Origin: Clostridium hydrogeniformans DSM 21757
GTDB taxonomy: Bacteria > Bacillota > Clostridia > Clostridiales > Clostridiaceae
Length of the DNA stretch: 45,941 bases
Direction: 5' to 3'
NCBI RefSeq assembly: GCF_000686705.1
Contig: NZ_JMLJ01000021.1
Span: forward strand, 1 to 45,941
Shown here in pieces: positions 35,754 through 45,383 of this stretch. Positions within the stretch are counted from its first letter, which is position 1, and each line of letters starts with the position of its first letter. A program made the position numbers and the translations under genes. The notes under the pieces are model-generated. The model was not told where the DNA came from, did not search any database, and saw nothing but the letters and a program-made list of their open reading frames with translations.

Positions 35754-35782
35754 TTGATTTTGGATAATAATTATTATATAAT
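35754..35782 (+). promoter_or_regulatory. Peroxiredoxin promoter with a PerR-like box in its spacer
   Basis: TTGATT (35754-35759), 17 bp and TATAAT (35777-35782) form the promoter. The spacer contains ATAATAATTAT (35764-35774), the exact core of the PerR box (ATAAT-N-ATTAT), with 12 of 14 defined positions of the full 15-mer matched at 35762-35776. Base composition raises the chance of coincidence, but the placement and gene function fit PerR control. Confidence 0.55.
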
Positions 35783-35829
35783 AACCATATGATCAATTGT
35801 GTAAAATATAAACAAAAGGAGTGGATAGT

Positions 35830-36276
35830 ATGAGTTACTTAGATATAGCTATCATAGGTTCAGATAGAAAAGAACATAAGTTAAGTGATTATAAAGGTAA
35901 AAAAGTTGTATTATTCTTCTATCCAAAGGATAATACCCCTGGATGAAAAACTGAAGCGGGAGATTTTAAATCCCACTTTAAAGCTCTGGAAGAGCTTAAT
36001 ACTGTAATCCTTGGAGTAAGTAGAGACTCCTTAACATCTCATGATAAGTTTATAGCAAAACTTGAACTTCCATTCGTACTACTAAGTGATGAAAATGAAG
36101 AACTATGCAAAACCTTTGAAGTTCTTAAGGAAAAAAATATGTTTGGAAAAAAAGTTTTTGGAATAGAAAGAAGTACTTTTGTTATTGATGAAGAAGGCAC
36201 TATAATAAAAGAATTTAGAAAAGTTAAGGCTGCTAACCATGCAGATACTGTAGTTGAATTTATAAAATCTCTATAA
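35830..36276 (+). CDS. Bcp/PrxQ-type peroxiredoxin selenoprotein (in-frame UGA = selenocysteine 39)
   Basis: Reading through a TGA at 35944-35946 gives a 148-residue thiol-peroxidase of the BCP/PrxQ class ending at TAA 36274-36276. The active site reads [19 protein letters not shown] replaces the peroxidatic cysteine of TPGCTxEAxxF. Flanking blocks are [43 protein letters not shown] and [10 protein letters not shown], all family-typical and in one frame. The resolving cysteine five residues on in E. coli Bcp is glycine here. The only other cysteine is Cys93, so it is 1-Cys-like (1-Sec). AGGAG lies 8 nt before the ATG. Sec-containing peroxiredoxins are known in anaerobes. It should reduce hydroperoxides using an external thiol partner. 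Confidence 0.93.
35952..35980 (+). promoter_or_regulatory. Candidate SECIS hairpin of the peroxiredoxin gene
   Basis: TGAAG and GGGA pair with TCCC and CTTTA around a C/A mismatch (35952-35961 with 35971-35980), with the loop GATTTTAAA. The loop starts with G and lies 15 nt after the UGA, at the short edge of the spacing for bacterial SECIS elements. Confidence 0.65.
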
Positions 36277-36338
36277 TCTTAAATCTGTCATTTTAAGAAA
36301 TCTTAAAGATTTTACATAATCTCATACTTAAGTTAAAC

Positions 36339-36394
36339 AAAATAAAGGTTCTAATCTCTTATTTAACATGAGGTTAGAACCTTTATTTTTTATT
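36339..36394 (+). terminator. Terminator of the peroxiredoxin gene
   Basis: AAATAAAGGTTCTAATCTC pairs with GAGGTTAGAACCTTTATTT with one mismatch, followed by a T-rich run. The preceding and following 250 bp hold no gene. Confidence 0.92.
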
Positions 36395-36572
36395 TGATGC
36401 TTATAATACTTACCCTTTAAAATATAAGATTTTAAGACTAAAATTATACACCTGTCTAAATCACTATAAATTAAGAATATTTTAATGAATAATCTAAGGC
36501 TTTAAATTAAAACACTATATCTCTTAATTTTGAGTCTTACTTTATACCCAAGATCTTACTTATATATATTTT

Positions 36573-37871
36573 TTAATCCCCTGCAACACTTATATCATAT
36601 AATTCTAAAGCCATTGGTCCATTATACGAAGTAGTTTCATAAGCTTCCTTAGACAAATACATATTTTCATGTACCCTCTTTATATTTCCTGATATAGATC
36701 CTCCAGTTATGGGTACTACCTCTACCCCATCACTATATAATCCAAGTCTTATTTCTCCTGCAAAATCTCCTGTTAATGGCTCAGTCTGAAAATCTGAAAA
36801 GGCTAATACCTCTAAATACTTCCCTTTTTTCATTTCTTCTAAGGTTTTAGAGCCGACTTCAACCTCTATATTTTTTATTGTACCTTTAGGCTCTATTCCT
36901 AGATAATAGCAATACCTTGAATCTCCAAAATAACTTTTAAGAATTCCATCTTTTATAAGCTCTATCTTCTTAAGTTTTACTCCATCTCTATCCCATGGAT
37001 ATGATGTTTTAGAATTACTTAAAATAGGATTTAATGTGATATTCACATAGTCTCCTTTTATGTCTTTTCCTTGGACACTTTCTCCTATCCTAAAATTAGA
37101 ACTTTCAGTATATATCCTGGAAACATTAGCTCCATTTGTATAATAATAAGTAAATACATCCTTTACTGCATCATTCCTTAAAATAACTTTATACTTTCCA
37201 CTTTTAATACCACTTTCAGCTTTAGCTCTATATTTCGCTCTATCTAAAGACTCCTTAACTATATTCTCTAAATATTCATCCTTAAGTTCTGTAAAAGATA
37301 TAAAGTTATAAAGTTCTATATCCCTCTCCTCTATCCATTGTGTTATAAACTCTAGGTCAGAATACATATTTGAAAAAGTAACATCTACGCCTTCTGAGTT
37401 TATTATCCTAGTAGTATTCTTATATAAAAATATCTCTGAAGAGTTAATATATCCTTTTTCAAGAAAATCTTCCTTATATAAAGCTTCCTTTATCTTTAAG
37501 CCTCCCTCTTCTAGAGTTAAATTAAAAAAGGATGATGGAACTATAAATACCTCCTCTTTTTTCCCCTCTGGAATATCATAGTACCTATTCTTAACAAATG
37601 AAGCAGAATACATTGCTTCCTTTAATATCTTTTCTATTTCCTCTTCTTTCATTGTACTATATATATCCGCTGTAGAAGATCCTCTGTATCTTTCCCCATT
37701 CTCTTGAAAATCATTATATACTGTTACATTATATTTCTTAACATCCTTTCCTCTACTTAAATCTAATTCTTTTTTAATAAAAAATAGTTCTATGCTCTCT
37801 ATTTTTTCTTCGATAATTTTATAAACCTTTATATGATTTTTAAGTAATAACTCTTTTATTAAATCTATCAT
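36573..37871 (-). CDS. TldE/PmbA family protein, pair 1
   Basis: TldE (PmbA) is the non-catalytic partner in the TldD/TldE metalloprotease heterodimer, which trims leader peptides and degrades unfolded peptides. This 432-residue protein lacks HExxxH and has the TldE C-terminal core, with GDFAGEIRLGLYSDG, TGGSISGNI and the ending MALELYDISVAGD. The start ATG overlaps the tldD stop by one base (TAATG), so the pair is translationally coupled; the open frame extends 14 codons further. In this pair tldD is first. No modified-peptide precursor was recognised nearby. Confidence 0.9.
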   Translation of the reverse strand: MIDLIKELLLKNHIKVYKIIEEKIESIELFFIKKELDLSRGKDVKKYNVTVYNDFQENGERYRGSSTADIYSTMKEEEIEKILKEAMYSASFVKNRYYDIPEGKKEEVFIVPSSFFNLTLEEGGLKIKEALYKEDFLEKGYINSSEIFLYKNTTRIINSEGVDVTFSNMYSDLEFITQWIEERDIELYNFISFTELKDEYLENIVKESLDRAKYRAKAESGIKSGKYKVILRNDAVKDVFTYYYTNGANVSRIYTESSNFRIGESVQGKDIKGDYVNITLNPILSNSKTSYPWDRDGVKLKKIELIKDGILKSYFGDSRYCYYLGIEPKGTIKNIEVEVGSKTLEEMKKGKYLEVLAFSDFQTEPLTGDFAGEIRLGLYSDGVEVVPITGGSISGNIKRVHENMYLSKEAYETTSYNGPMALELYDISVAGD

Positions 37872-39289
37872 TACCCTAACCTCACCTTCGCCTTTATATA
37901 TGGTCCTCCACATGATACCTTAATGAATTCCTTATATCCTTTTCCACAAAAACCAACACCCTCTATAGAAACATCCTTAGATATCATAGATATTGACTTT
38001 AAAAGATCTGGCACATAACCTGTTAATATTATTGGTGAATGTATCTTTCCAGTAAACTTTCCATCCTTTATCTCCCTAGCAACATTTACAATACATTGTA
38101 TTCCCCAATTTTTAGGATCCTCCATTCCACTTCCTGATGATTCCAATAAGAAACCATACTCTATGGATTTTATCATATCTTCTAGTGTATCTTCTCCTCC
38201 TTGAAAATAGGTATTAGTCATTCTTGTATATACCTTTCTTTCAAAAGATTCTCTTCTTCCATTTCCTGTTGGCTTCTCATTAAGAGAGAAGGCTGTTAAT
38301 GAATCTGATATACCCCTTTCTAAAATTCCATTTTTTATTATTATAGTATCATTAGCCAAGACTCCCTCATCATCAAATCCATAAGATGCAGTATGATTTA
38401 CCCCCTTAGCACCATCATGCATTGTAACCAGAGGTGATGCTATTTGTTTGCCTATATATTCCTTAGATTTTGCCCTCTCCTTTATAAACATGTCCATTTC
38501 TACTCCATGTCCAAAAGCTTCATGGGCTATAAGACCTGAAACATCAGGGTTACATATAACCTCATATTCTCCTGGAATTATTGGAGTAGCCTCCAGTAAA
38601 GATAAGGCTTCCTGAACTGCTTCTTCTATTTTTCCACTGAACTCATCTAAAATCTCTGCTCCTTTAAGTCCTGAAATTCCCTTATAACTATATTTACTAT
38701 TCTCTCCACTGGAAACTAAACAAATAATATCTCCAGTACTCCACATATAACTTTGCTCTAGTTCCTTTTTATTGGATATAAATATTTTATTAACTTGAGT
38801 ATATTCATAGGAAACTTTAAAGTCTATTATCTTATCACTTTTTCCTAAACCTATATTTTTTACTTCCTCTAATATATTTATTATATCTTTATCCATTAGA
38901 TCCATTGGACTCTTCTTAACTTCTTTTGTCATTGTTTCTTTTATAGCTTCTTCTTCGATTAAGTCATAACTTTTTTTCCTTAAGTCTAAGGATTTCATCA
39001 TATTAAACTTTTTTCTTATTTCTTTTGCTATAGAATTTATATTCTCCTTACTTATCTCATTAAATGAAAATTCAGAGTAATTAACCCCATTATAAACTCT
39101 TACAACAAAACCTCTCTCATTGTTAAATCCACTTCCTATATATGCCCCTTTTTTATATACTGAATAATTTTTTCCCTGGCAATCTGTTCCTAAAATAGAT
39201 ACATATTTAAAATCCTCATTTAATATTTTTATAAGCTCTTTTAGTGAATCTTTACACTCTGAAAGAAACTTACTTTTATTAAGCTCCAT
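37871..39289 (-). CDS. TldD family zinc metalloprotease, pair 1
   Basis: This 472-residue TldD protease carries the zinc motif HEAFGH (HExxxH) near residue 250, in SGLIAHEAFGHGVEMD. The C-terminal glycine-rich segment has SCGGPYIKAKVRLG, where TldD proteins supply the third zinc ligand cysteine. The substrate cavity is shared with TldE. TldD/TldE removes leader peptides from some ribosomal peptides (microcin B17) and can cleave other unstructured peptides. AAAGGGGG precedes the ATG by 8 nt. The two gene pairs differ: this one has a longer N-terminal region. Confidence 0.93.
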   Translation of the reverse strand: MELNKSKFLSECKDSLKELIKILNEDFKYVSILGTDCQGKNYSVYKKGAYIGSGFNNERGFVVRVYNGVNYSEFSFNEISKENINSIAKEIRKKFNMMKSLDLRKKSYDLIEEEAIKETMTKEVKKSPMDLMDKDIINILEEVKNIGLGKSDKIIDFKVSYEYTQVNKIFISNKKELEQSYMWSTGDIICLVSSGENSKYSYKGISGLKGAEILDEFSGKIEEAVQEALSLLEATPIIPGEYEVICNPDVSGLIAHEAFGHGVEMDMFIKERAKSKEYIGKQIASPLVTMHDGAKGVNHTASYGFDDEGVLANDTIIIKNGILERGISDSLTAFSLNEKPTGNGRRESFERKVYTRMTNTYFQGGEDTLEDMIKSIEYGFLLESSGSGMEDPKNWGIQCIVNVAREIKDGKFTGKIHSPIILTGYVPDLLKSISMISKDVSIEGVGFCGKGYKEFIKVSCGGPYIKAKVRLG

Positions 39290-39678
39290 TGTTAATCCCC
39301 CTTTTTCCTTTAACTAGTTCTAATCTAAATATTACCATTAACCTTATTATTAGTAAATATATGTAATTATAGTTTGCAATCCTTTTTAACTTTACTTTCC
39401 TATAGGTTACTTACTATACATAACTAAACCTTTTAGATTTATTCTTATAATTTTGATATAATCTATTTTATTGTTATAATTACTATTGTAAAAATTAATT
39501 ATTCAATGATATAGTTTAGTCTTATAAAATCTTTAACTACATTTTAAGCCTAGTAATATAGTTATTAAATCTATATACTTCTATATTATTGGTAATATTC
39601 TATACTTAAAATTTAAACTAATGGATAAACTATAGGGAAGCTACTCTATAGAAATTTACTTTATAAGGATGTGATACT
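39290..39678. other. Divergent intergenic region, no recognised sites
   Basis: The region separates tldD pair 1 (leftward) from the CPA2 antiporter (rightward). It is AT-rich, contains no open frame with a ribosome site, and no clear promoter or hairpin could be supported. Confidence 0.5.
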
Positions 39679-41130
39679 ATGGAACATGCTTTAAGTTATG
39701 ACTCACTTTTGATTCTTAGCTTATTTGCTTTTGTTACCCCTTTTTTTGTAAAAGGACTTAAGAAAATTAAAATTCCCTATCAGGTGGGAGAAATATTTGT
39801 AGGTATATTAATAGGTAAAAGTGGATTAAATCTTATAAGTAGCGATGTTTGGATTATATTTCTATCTGAACTTGGTCTTGCTTATTTAATGTTTTTAAGT
39901 GGTCTTGAAATAGACTTTTCTAATATTCAAAAAAAGAGCTCTGGTGATTCTAAGAAAAATAGCCAAGGTCTAATCATAACTCTTATGTTTCTACTTTCTG
40001 CTATAATTTCTTACTTACTAGTTAGTAGCATAAATGTTTTAGGTTTAAAAAGTGGTAAAGCTTTCTTTACCCTACTATTTACAGCTTCTGCTCCTGGGCT
40101 TATGGTTCCTTACTTAAAATCAAAGGAAATCTTAAATACAGCTTTTGGACAAAGCCTTTTAATTTTTTCCCTAGTATGTGAATTTGTATGCTTAATAGGA
40201 TTAACTATTATAGCATCTACTACTACCCATGGCTTTAGTTACAGAAGCTTCTTATTTATTATTTTATTTATTGCAGCCTTTTTAATTTATAAAATCAGTA
40301 AAAAGTTTCATAATAGGTTTACCATATGGGCTATACATTTTAAAAACTTACATATAGGTGTTCGTGCGGCTTTTGCTCTTATATTAATATTAGTTACCAT
40401 ATCTAATAAAATTGGAAGTGAAATAATCCTTGGTTCCTTTTTAGCTGGAGTTATTTTCTCCTTACTTTCAGGCAAGGCTAAGGAAGAAATCACTCACCAA
40501 CTTGATATTATAGGCTATGGATTCTTAATCCCAATTTTCTTTATAATGGTTGGGGTAAATCTTGATTTAAGAGTGGTATTTAATAATCCTTCTGCACTGG
40601 CAAAAATTCCTTTTATAATTTTAACTTTTTTACTAGTTAAAATTATACCTAGCATTCTTTTAAAATATACTTTGGGTTTAAAAAAGGCATTAGCTGGTGG
40701 ATTCATTTTATCTGCCCAACTTAGCCTTATAATCGTTGGAGCACAAATGGCTATGGATCTTGGATTTATAACTCAGGCCACCTATGGAGCATTTATATTA
40801 TCCACTATAGTATCCTGTGTTATCTTCCCTATAATCTTTGAATATATATTAAAAGACGAAATTCTTAATGAGAATAAAAATAATATCTCCATGGATAAAG
40901 TAACAATTAGAGAAGCTATAGTTTTAAATGATGACTATATAAATAAAAAACTAAAAGATATAAAACTTCCACGTGAATGTAGAATATTTCTTATAGAAAG
41001 AAATGAAGAGGAAATTCTTCCTGATGGAGAAACAATGCTTCTCAATGGAGATGTAATACTTTTAGCTGGAATTAGTTCAAATGTTGAGGAATTGGTAGAT
41101 ATACTAACCCATGGCGAAATACCTAAATAA
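39679..41130 (+). CDS. CPA2 family cation/proton antiporter with TrkA-C domain
   Basis: This 483-residue protein has about twelve membrane helices and a C-terminal TrkA-C (RCK_C) domain at about 410-480. The N-terminus KIPYQVGEIFVGILIGKSGL, GLAYLMFLSGLEIDF and FTASAPGLMVPYLK are KefB/GerN-type features. It exchanges Na+ or K+ for protons. The C-terminal domain (INKKLKDIKLPREC and later LNGDVILLAGISSNVEEL) probably binds a ligand for gating. There is no full RCK_N domain. The ATG follows AAGGATG-type sequence. It sits alone between two tldD/tldE pairs transcribed the other way. Confidence 0.92.
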   Translation: MEHALSYDSLLILSLFAFVTPFFVKGLKKIKIPYQVGEIFVGILIGKSGLNLISSDVWIIFLSELGLAYLMFLSGLEIDFSNIQKKSSGDSKKNSQGLIITLMFLLSAIISYLLVSSINVLGLKSGKAFFTLLFTASAPGLMVPYLKSKEILNTAFGQSLLIFSLVCEFVCLIGLTIIASTTTHGFSYRSFLFIILFIAAFLIYKISKKFHNRFTIWAIHFKNLHIGVRAAFALILILVTISNKIGSEIILGSFLAGVIFSLLSGKAKEEITHQLDIIGYGFLIPIFFIMVGVNLDLRVVFNNPSALAKIPFIILTFLLVKIIPSILLKYTLGLKKALAGGFILSAQLSLIIVGAQMAMDLGFITQATYGAFILSTIVSCVIFPIIFEYILKDEILNENKNNISMDKVTIREAIVLNDDYINKKLKDIKLPRECRIFLIERNEEEILPDGETMLLNGDVILLAGISSNVEELVDILTHGEIPK

Positions 41131-41146
41131 TACTGTATTGGCTTGG

Positions 41147-41198
41147 AAAAACACTATGAGCTTATTATTCTAATAAGACCTCATAGTGTTTTTCTTAT
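41147..41198 (+). terminator. Terminator of the antiporter gene
   Basis: AAAAACACTATGAG pairs with CTCATAGTGTTTTT, with TATT/AATA pairing inside. It may also act on the converging tldE. Confidence 0.9.
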
Positions 41199-41331
41199 TT
41201 CTTTATTTTAAAGTTTCAAATGTTCTACAATAAAATATATAATTTAAATCCTAAGATTTTAATTATAAGCTTTTGGTTTATTTATCTTTCTCTTTAGATC
41301 ATAAGCTTAAGAACCTAAATCAAACCTTTCT

Positions 41332-42627
41332 TTAACTTCCACTTATAATTACATTCTTTATTTTTATCCAAGGAAATAGGTCATTGCCACCCCCTACTCT
41401 TTCTAAAGATATATCTTCAATGTCATTAAACATATCATAAAGATTTCCTGATATCATAACCTCAATTAATGGTTGTTTCTTTTCTCCATTTTCTATATAA
41501 TAACAGCCCTTAGCAACCCCTGAAATATCCCCGCTAGAAGATGGATATCCTCCTGAAAATCTATCAAATATAATTCCCTTTTTTGTTTCCTTTATTATAT
41601 CCTCTAAGGTTTTATCCCCACCTTCTACCACAAAATTATTTGTAATAGGGTTTAAATTGTTATTAGTCTTTTTAGCTCCGTATAAGCTCAAAATATAAGA
41701 TTTTAATATTCCATTTTCAATGATATTTATATCTTTTGTTTTAATTCCATCACTTGTTATAAACTCCTTATTTGAAATCTCATTTCCATTTACTACAGCT
41801 CTTAATGTTAACTTATTACTAGCTACCCTTTCATTAAGCTTATCCTTTAACCTACTACTTCCTGTTATTAAAGACTCATCCTTTAGGAATATACTTCTAT
41901 AGTAATATAAAAACTCTGAGATAGCATCAGGAGTTAGAATTATATCTCCACTAAATTTCTCTCCTAATTTTATTGTATTTACTTGCTCTACGGCATCTTT
42001 AAGCTTATTTTCAATATTTTCATATTTCATTATATCCTTAGGAATCTCTTCAAAATAATATTCTACTCCATTAAAAGAAGAGCTCTTCTCCCCTACTTTA
42101 GCAGAAAATACTAGGATTAACTTATACATTCCCTTATTAATTTTAAAGTCTACCCCATTGGAATTTATAAAATAGGTTTCTTCTCCATTAAAGCATATGT
42201 TAGAATCATCAGTTATTAATACTTCTGGATACTTTTCCTTTAAATCTTTTAAAAATTTTTCTATTGCATCTATAGCCTTGTTTAAATCTCCCTCTTTTTT
42301 TCCTAAGTTAAATTCCTCTTTAGCTTGAAAACTTGCTATATCATTTGCCTCATCCATCTCTGAAGCATTGCACATATCTATAAGTTCTTTAATCTTTTCA
42401 TCCATATACTCTTCTTCAAAAGAATTAATATCTATTTTTGATTTCTTATTATCCTTTATAATTTTTATATTCATAACTTCATCCATAGTGGTTCTAAGAA
42501 GGGAGAAATCTAGATTAGAAAAGTTAAGTTCCTCCTTTTTCTTCTTTGAAAATACAATTTCATACTTATCTATATGATATTCCTTTAATTTAGAACTACA
42601 AAACTTTATTAACTCCATATCACCCAT
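41332..42627 (-). CDS. TldE/PmbA family protein, pair 2
   Basis: This 431-residue protein is a second TldE-like subunit. It lacks HExxxH and ends with SGDISGVAKGCYYIENGEKK, VMISGNLYDMF and GGNDLFPWIKIKNVIISGS, which is the PmbA core. It differs strongly from the TldE of pair 1. The ATG at 42625-42627 is used because a GGGGGGAAG site lies about 7 nt upstream; the longer frame begins 6 codons earlier. It starts one base after the tldD stop, so the genes are coupled. Confidence 0.87.
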   Translation of the reverse strand: MGDMELIKFCSSKLKEYHIDKYEIVFSKKKKEELNFSNLDFSLLRTTMDEVMNIKIIKDNKKSKIDINSFEEEYMDEKIKELIDMCNASEMDEANDIASFQAKEEFNLGKKEGDLNKAIDAIEKFLKDLKEKYPEVLITDDSNICFNGEETYFINSNGVDFKINKGMYKLILVFSAKVGEKSSSFNGVEYYFEEIPKDIMKYENIENKLKDAVEQVNTIKLGEKFSGDIILTPDAISEFLYYYRSIFLKDESLITGSSRLKDKLNERVASNKLTLRAVVNGNEISNKEFITSDGIKTKDINIIENGILKSYILSLYGAKKTNNNLNPITNNFVVEGGDKTLEDIIKETKKGIIFDRFSGGYPSSSGDISGVAKGCYYIENGEKKQPLIEVMISGNLYDMFNDIEDISLERVGGGNDLFPWIKIKNVIISGS

Positions 42628-42628
42628 T

Positions 42629-44008
42629 TTATCTTCCCCCCACATTTATTTTACACTTTATTGATGGTCCTCCCATCCCTACAGTTATCATCTGTTTCTT
42701 ACCACAATATCCTCCACTACTCCAATGAAGTTCATCAGATATCATAGTTACTGTTTTTAACATATCAAAGGCTACTCCTGATATGGTAGTATCCCTTAAA
42801 CCACGTCCTAGTTTTCCATTTTTTATTTCATAACCAAAAGGTACCCCAAACATAAATTCTCCTGTGGTATCTGCCTGTCCATTGTTAGAGCTTAAGAAAT
42901 AATATCCATCTTCTATAGAAGAAATCATATCTTCTAGCTTATCCTTTCCTGGTAAAATACAAGTATTTCTCATTCTAACTAAAGGTTCATCTGAGAATTC
43001 AAAAGCTCTAGCATTGCCAGTAGGTTTCACATTAAAATGAGAAGCTGTTTCCTTGTTATGCATATAAGATTTTAATATACCATTTTCTATAACTGTAACA
43101 TCTTCTGATTTTGTTCCTTCATCATCTACATATATAGGTACAGGACATGCTTTTCCAAAAGCGCTATGGGCAAAATCCACTAAATTAACTATAGGACTTG
43201 CAACTTCTTTATTTAAATATTCAGAAGCCACAGACCCACCTAAAACTATATCAGCTTCTACAGTATGTCCTATAGCTTCATGTGCTAATATTCCAGATAC
43301 CTCTGATGAAATTATACACTCCTTAACTCCTCCTTCAGCATATATTCCATCACACTTATCCATAAGTCTTTCATAGATTTCATCTATTTTATAATAAACT
43401 TCCTTAGGCTCATTAAATTTATCCTCAAATTCCCCAAGTCCTCCTAATAAGTCAGAAAATTCTACTGAGTTTCCTTCTTTATCTGCACATTCTAGAGTCA
43501 TATATAATGTTGTTCTTGGTATAAAAGAATATAACTCTCCTCCAGTGGATGTAAGTAAAGTTTTCTCCATATTTAAGTAATTTATATACATGCCTACCTT
43601 TTTTAAATTTTTATATTTAGTTCTAGTATAACTATCTAAGTCTCTAACAAAATCTATAATCTCTTTTTGGGTTCTTTTAGTTTTTGTTGTGGCAAAACTT
43701 TTATTATAATTACAATTGTCCTCATAAATAGTCAGAGGACTTTTATTAGTTTTACTACTTAATAACTCACTATTATATTTAGCTTTTAAAAGTACACTCC
43801 TTACTTCCTCATCACTTACCTTAGAACTTGAAGCAAACCCCCATGCCCCATTATTAACCCTAGCACTAATTCCCTTTAAAGAAGACTTAGCGTTGAGAAT
43901 TACATCTCCATTTAAAACTCCAATATTAATTTTAGAATTCTCTTGTATTCTTAATTCTGTATGTCCATTTAGTAAGTCTTTGTATTTGCTTAAACTTATC
44001 TGAACCAT
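42629..44008 (-). CDS. TldD family zinc metalloprotease, pair 2
   Basis: This 459-residue TldD has the zinc motif HEAIGH (HExxxH) near residue 240 (SGILAHEAIGHTVEADIV). The C-terminal block is YCGKKQMITVGMGGPSIK. It is intact and full length, with AAAGGGGG ahead of the ATG. The sequence is clearly divergent from the TldD of pair 1, so this is an old duplication or separate acquisition rather than a recent copy. Substrate unknown. Confidence 0.93.
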   Translation of the reverse strand: MVQISLSKYKDLLNGHTELRIQENSKINIGVLNGDVILNAKSSLKGISARVNNGAWGFASSSKVSDEEVRSVLLKAKYNSELLSSKTNKSPLTIYEDNCNYNKSFATTKTKRTQKEIIDFVRDLDSYTRTKYKNLKKVGMYINYLNMEKTLLTSTGGELYSFIPRTTLYMTLECADKEGNSVEFSDLLGGLGEFEDKFNEPKEVYYKIDEIYERLMDKCDGIYAEGGVKECIISSEVSGILAHEAIGHTVEADIVLGGSVASEYLNKEVASPIVNLVDFAHSAFGKACPVPIYVDDEGTKSEDVTVIENGILKSYMHNKETASHFNVKPTGNARAFEFSDEPLVRMRNTCILPGKDKLEDMISSIEDGYYFLSSNNGQADTTGEFMFGVPFGYEIKNGKLGRGLRDTTISGVAFDMLKTVTMISDELHWSSGGYCGKKQMITVGMGGPSIKCKINVGGR

Positions 44009-44551
44009 TTATTTGCCCCCTTTACATAAACTTATTTTGGTAGTATAAACTAAGCTTTAAAATATATTTTACTTTAGCCTTCAATATTACTATCCTAAAG
44101 CAATTTTTAAAATAAGTTCTAAAGTATTTATTAAAAAGCTCTGAATTATAATATTCTATTACTTTTATTTTTTACCTCTATTTGGTTTATAAGTTTTATA
44201 TTGTAATCTTAAATATCTTTAATTTAAAATCTTAAATCAATCTTCCTTGGAATTAAAAATATTTAATTTTATAGAGATTTAAGAATAAATTCTACTTTAT
44301 TGATTAATTTTAAATAAAAAATAATCTATTTAAAAATAAAAGCTATCTATATATACTTATTTAAATGTTTTCAGGACTTAATTGAAGAAAAATAGAGAAC
44401 CTTAATGCTAAAATCTTTTAAATAGTTAATTTAACATTCAGCATAAATGTACTTAATCCATGACATCTTAGGTATTATAAAAAACATGATAATGGGTATA
44501 TAATAGATATAAAGAAAAAAATATATTATTTTATGAAAAGAGGTTAAAATT
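44009..44551. other. 543-bp intergenic region, no gene seen
   Basis: This AT-rich stretch between divergent tldD (pair 2) and the GNAT gene has no frame with a ribosome site. Neither a peptide precursor for the Tld proteases nor a firm promoter is visible. AAGAGG before the next ATG is the only clear signal. Confidence 0.5.
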
Positions 44552-45148
44552 ATGAAAAACTTAATAATCAGATCTGCTGAAGGTGAAGACGCCGCCAGTA
44601 TTGCCAAGCTCCTATATAGTACTGAGGATAATCCAGCACTAGAATGGGGTGAAGGCAGTAAAAAAGAAATCCTTGAAAGGCTTGAAACTTTAGTTAAAGA
44701 TCCAGATAATCGTTATAGTTATAAATATGCTAAAGTAGCTAGTTATAAAGGGGAAGTTTGTGGTGTCATACTGGCATTTCCTGCTTATAAGTTTAATGAA
44801 TTGAATAAAAGCTCAAGTAAATTGTTATTAGCAATGCAAAAAGGATTAAAAAATAAAGCTCTTTATTTCTTTGAAACCATACTAGGGAAATTTATAAAGG
44901 AATGTGAAACAGGAGAGTTTTATATATCCAATATAGCTACTGATGAAAATCATAGAGGTATGGGTATTGGAAGAATCCTTATGGAAGAAGGAGAAAAACT
45001 CGCTAAAACCTACAATCTAAATAAATGTTCTTTACTTGCAAAAGATAAATTTGTTATGAAATTTTATAACAAGCTTAGTTATAAATTTGTTAAAACAGAA
45101 AGTTTATTAAATATATGTAGTTATAATAAAATGGTGAAAATAGTATAA
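44552..45148 (+). CDS. GNAT family N-acetyltransferase
   Basis: This 198-residue protein has the GNAT fold. LIIRSAEGEDAASIAKLLYS is the usual opening. The acetyl-CoA binding motif A is ENHRGMGIGRILMEEGEKLA near residues 135-155 (R/Q-x-x-G-x-G/A). FYISNIATDE precedes it and MKFYNKLSYKFV supplies the C-terminal motif B tyrosine region. It transfers an acetyl group to an unknown small molecule or protein. It is a single-gene unit with its own terminator. Confidence 0.9.
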   Translation: MKNLIIRSAEGEDAASIAKLLYSTEDNPALEWGEGSKKEILERLETLVKDPDNRYSYKYAKVASYKGEVCGVILAFPAYKFNELNKSSSKLLLAMQKGLKNKALYFFETILGKFIKECETGEFYISNIATDENHRGMGIGRILMEEGEKLAKTYNLNKCSLLAKDKFVMKFYNKLSYKFVKTESLLNICSYNKMVKIV

Positions 45149-45151
45149 CAA

Positions 45152-45186
45152 AAAGGTTAGGGTTTTAAAAACTCTAACCTTTATTA
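45152..45186 (+). terminator. Terminator of the GNAT gene
   Basis: AAAGGTTAG-G-GTTTT pairs with AAAAC-T-CTAACCTTT around a 1-3 nt loop. Confidence 0.85.
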
Positions 45187-45273
45187 ATTTTATCTGATAG
45201 CTATAAGCTTTAACACCCCCATCCTCTAAAATGTGGGGGATAACAGTATTTAAAACCAATTCTACAAAAAAAT

Positions 45274-45301
45274 AAAAAGCTTAGCAAAATGCTAAGCTTT
45301 T

Positions 45302-45302
<1 letters not shown>
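45274..45302 (-). terminator. Terminator of the rRNA-tRNA-Phe operon
   Basis: AAAAAGCTTAGCA pairs perfectly with TGCTAAGCTTTTT. On the minus strand the stem is followed by TATTTTTTTG. It sits immediately after the CCA end of tRNA-Phe. Just beyond it (45213-45238) is another C5/G5 hairpin. Confidence 0.92.
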
Positions 45303-45377
<75 letters not shown>

Positions 45378-45383
45378 ATATTC

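Noticed and set aside
39290-39678. Peptide precursor for the TldD/TldE proteases
   Set aside because: No small open frame with a ribosome site is seen here or in 44009-44551.
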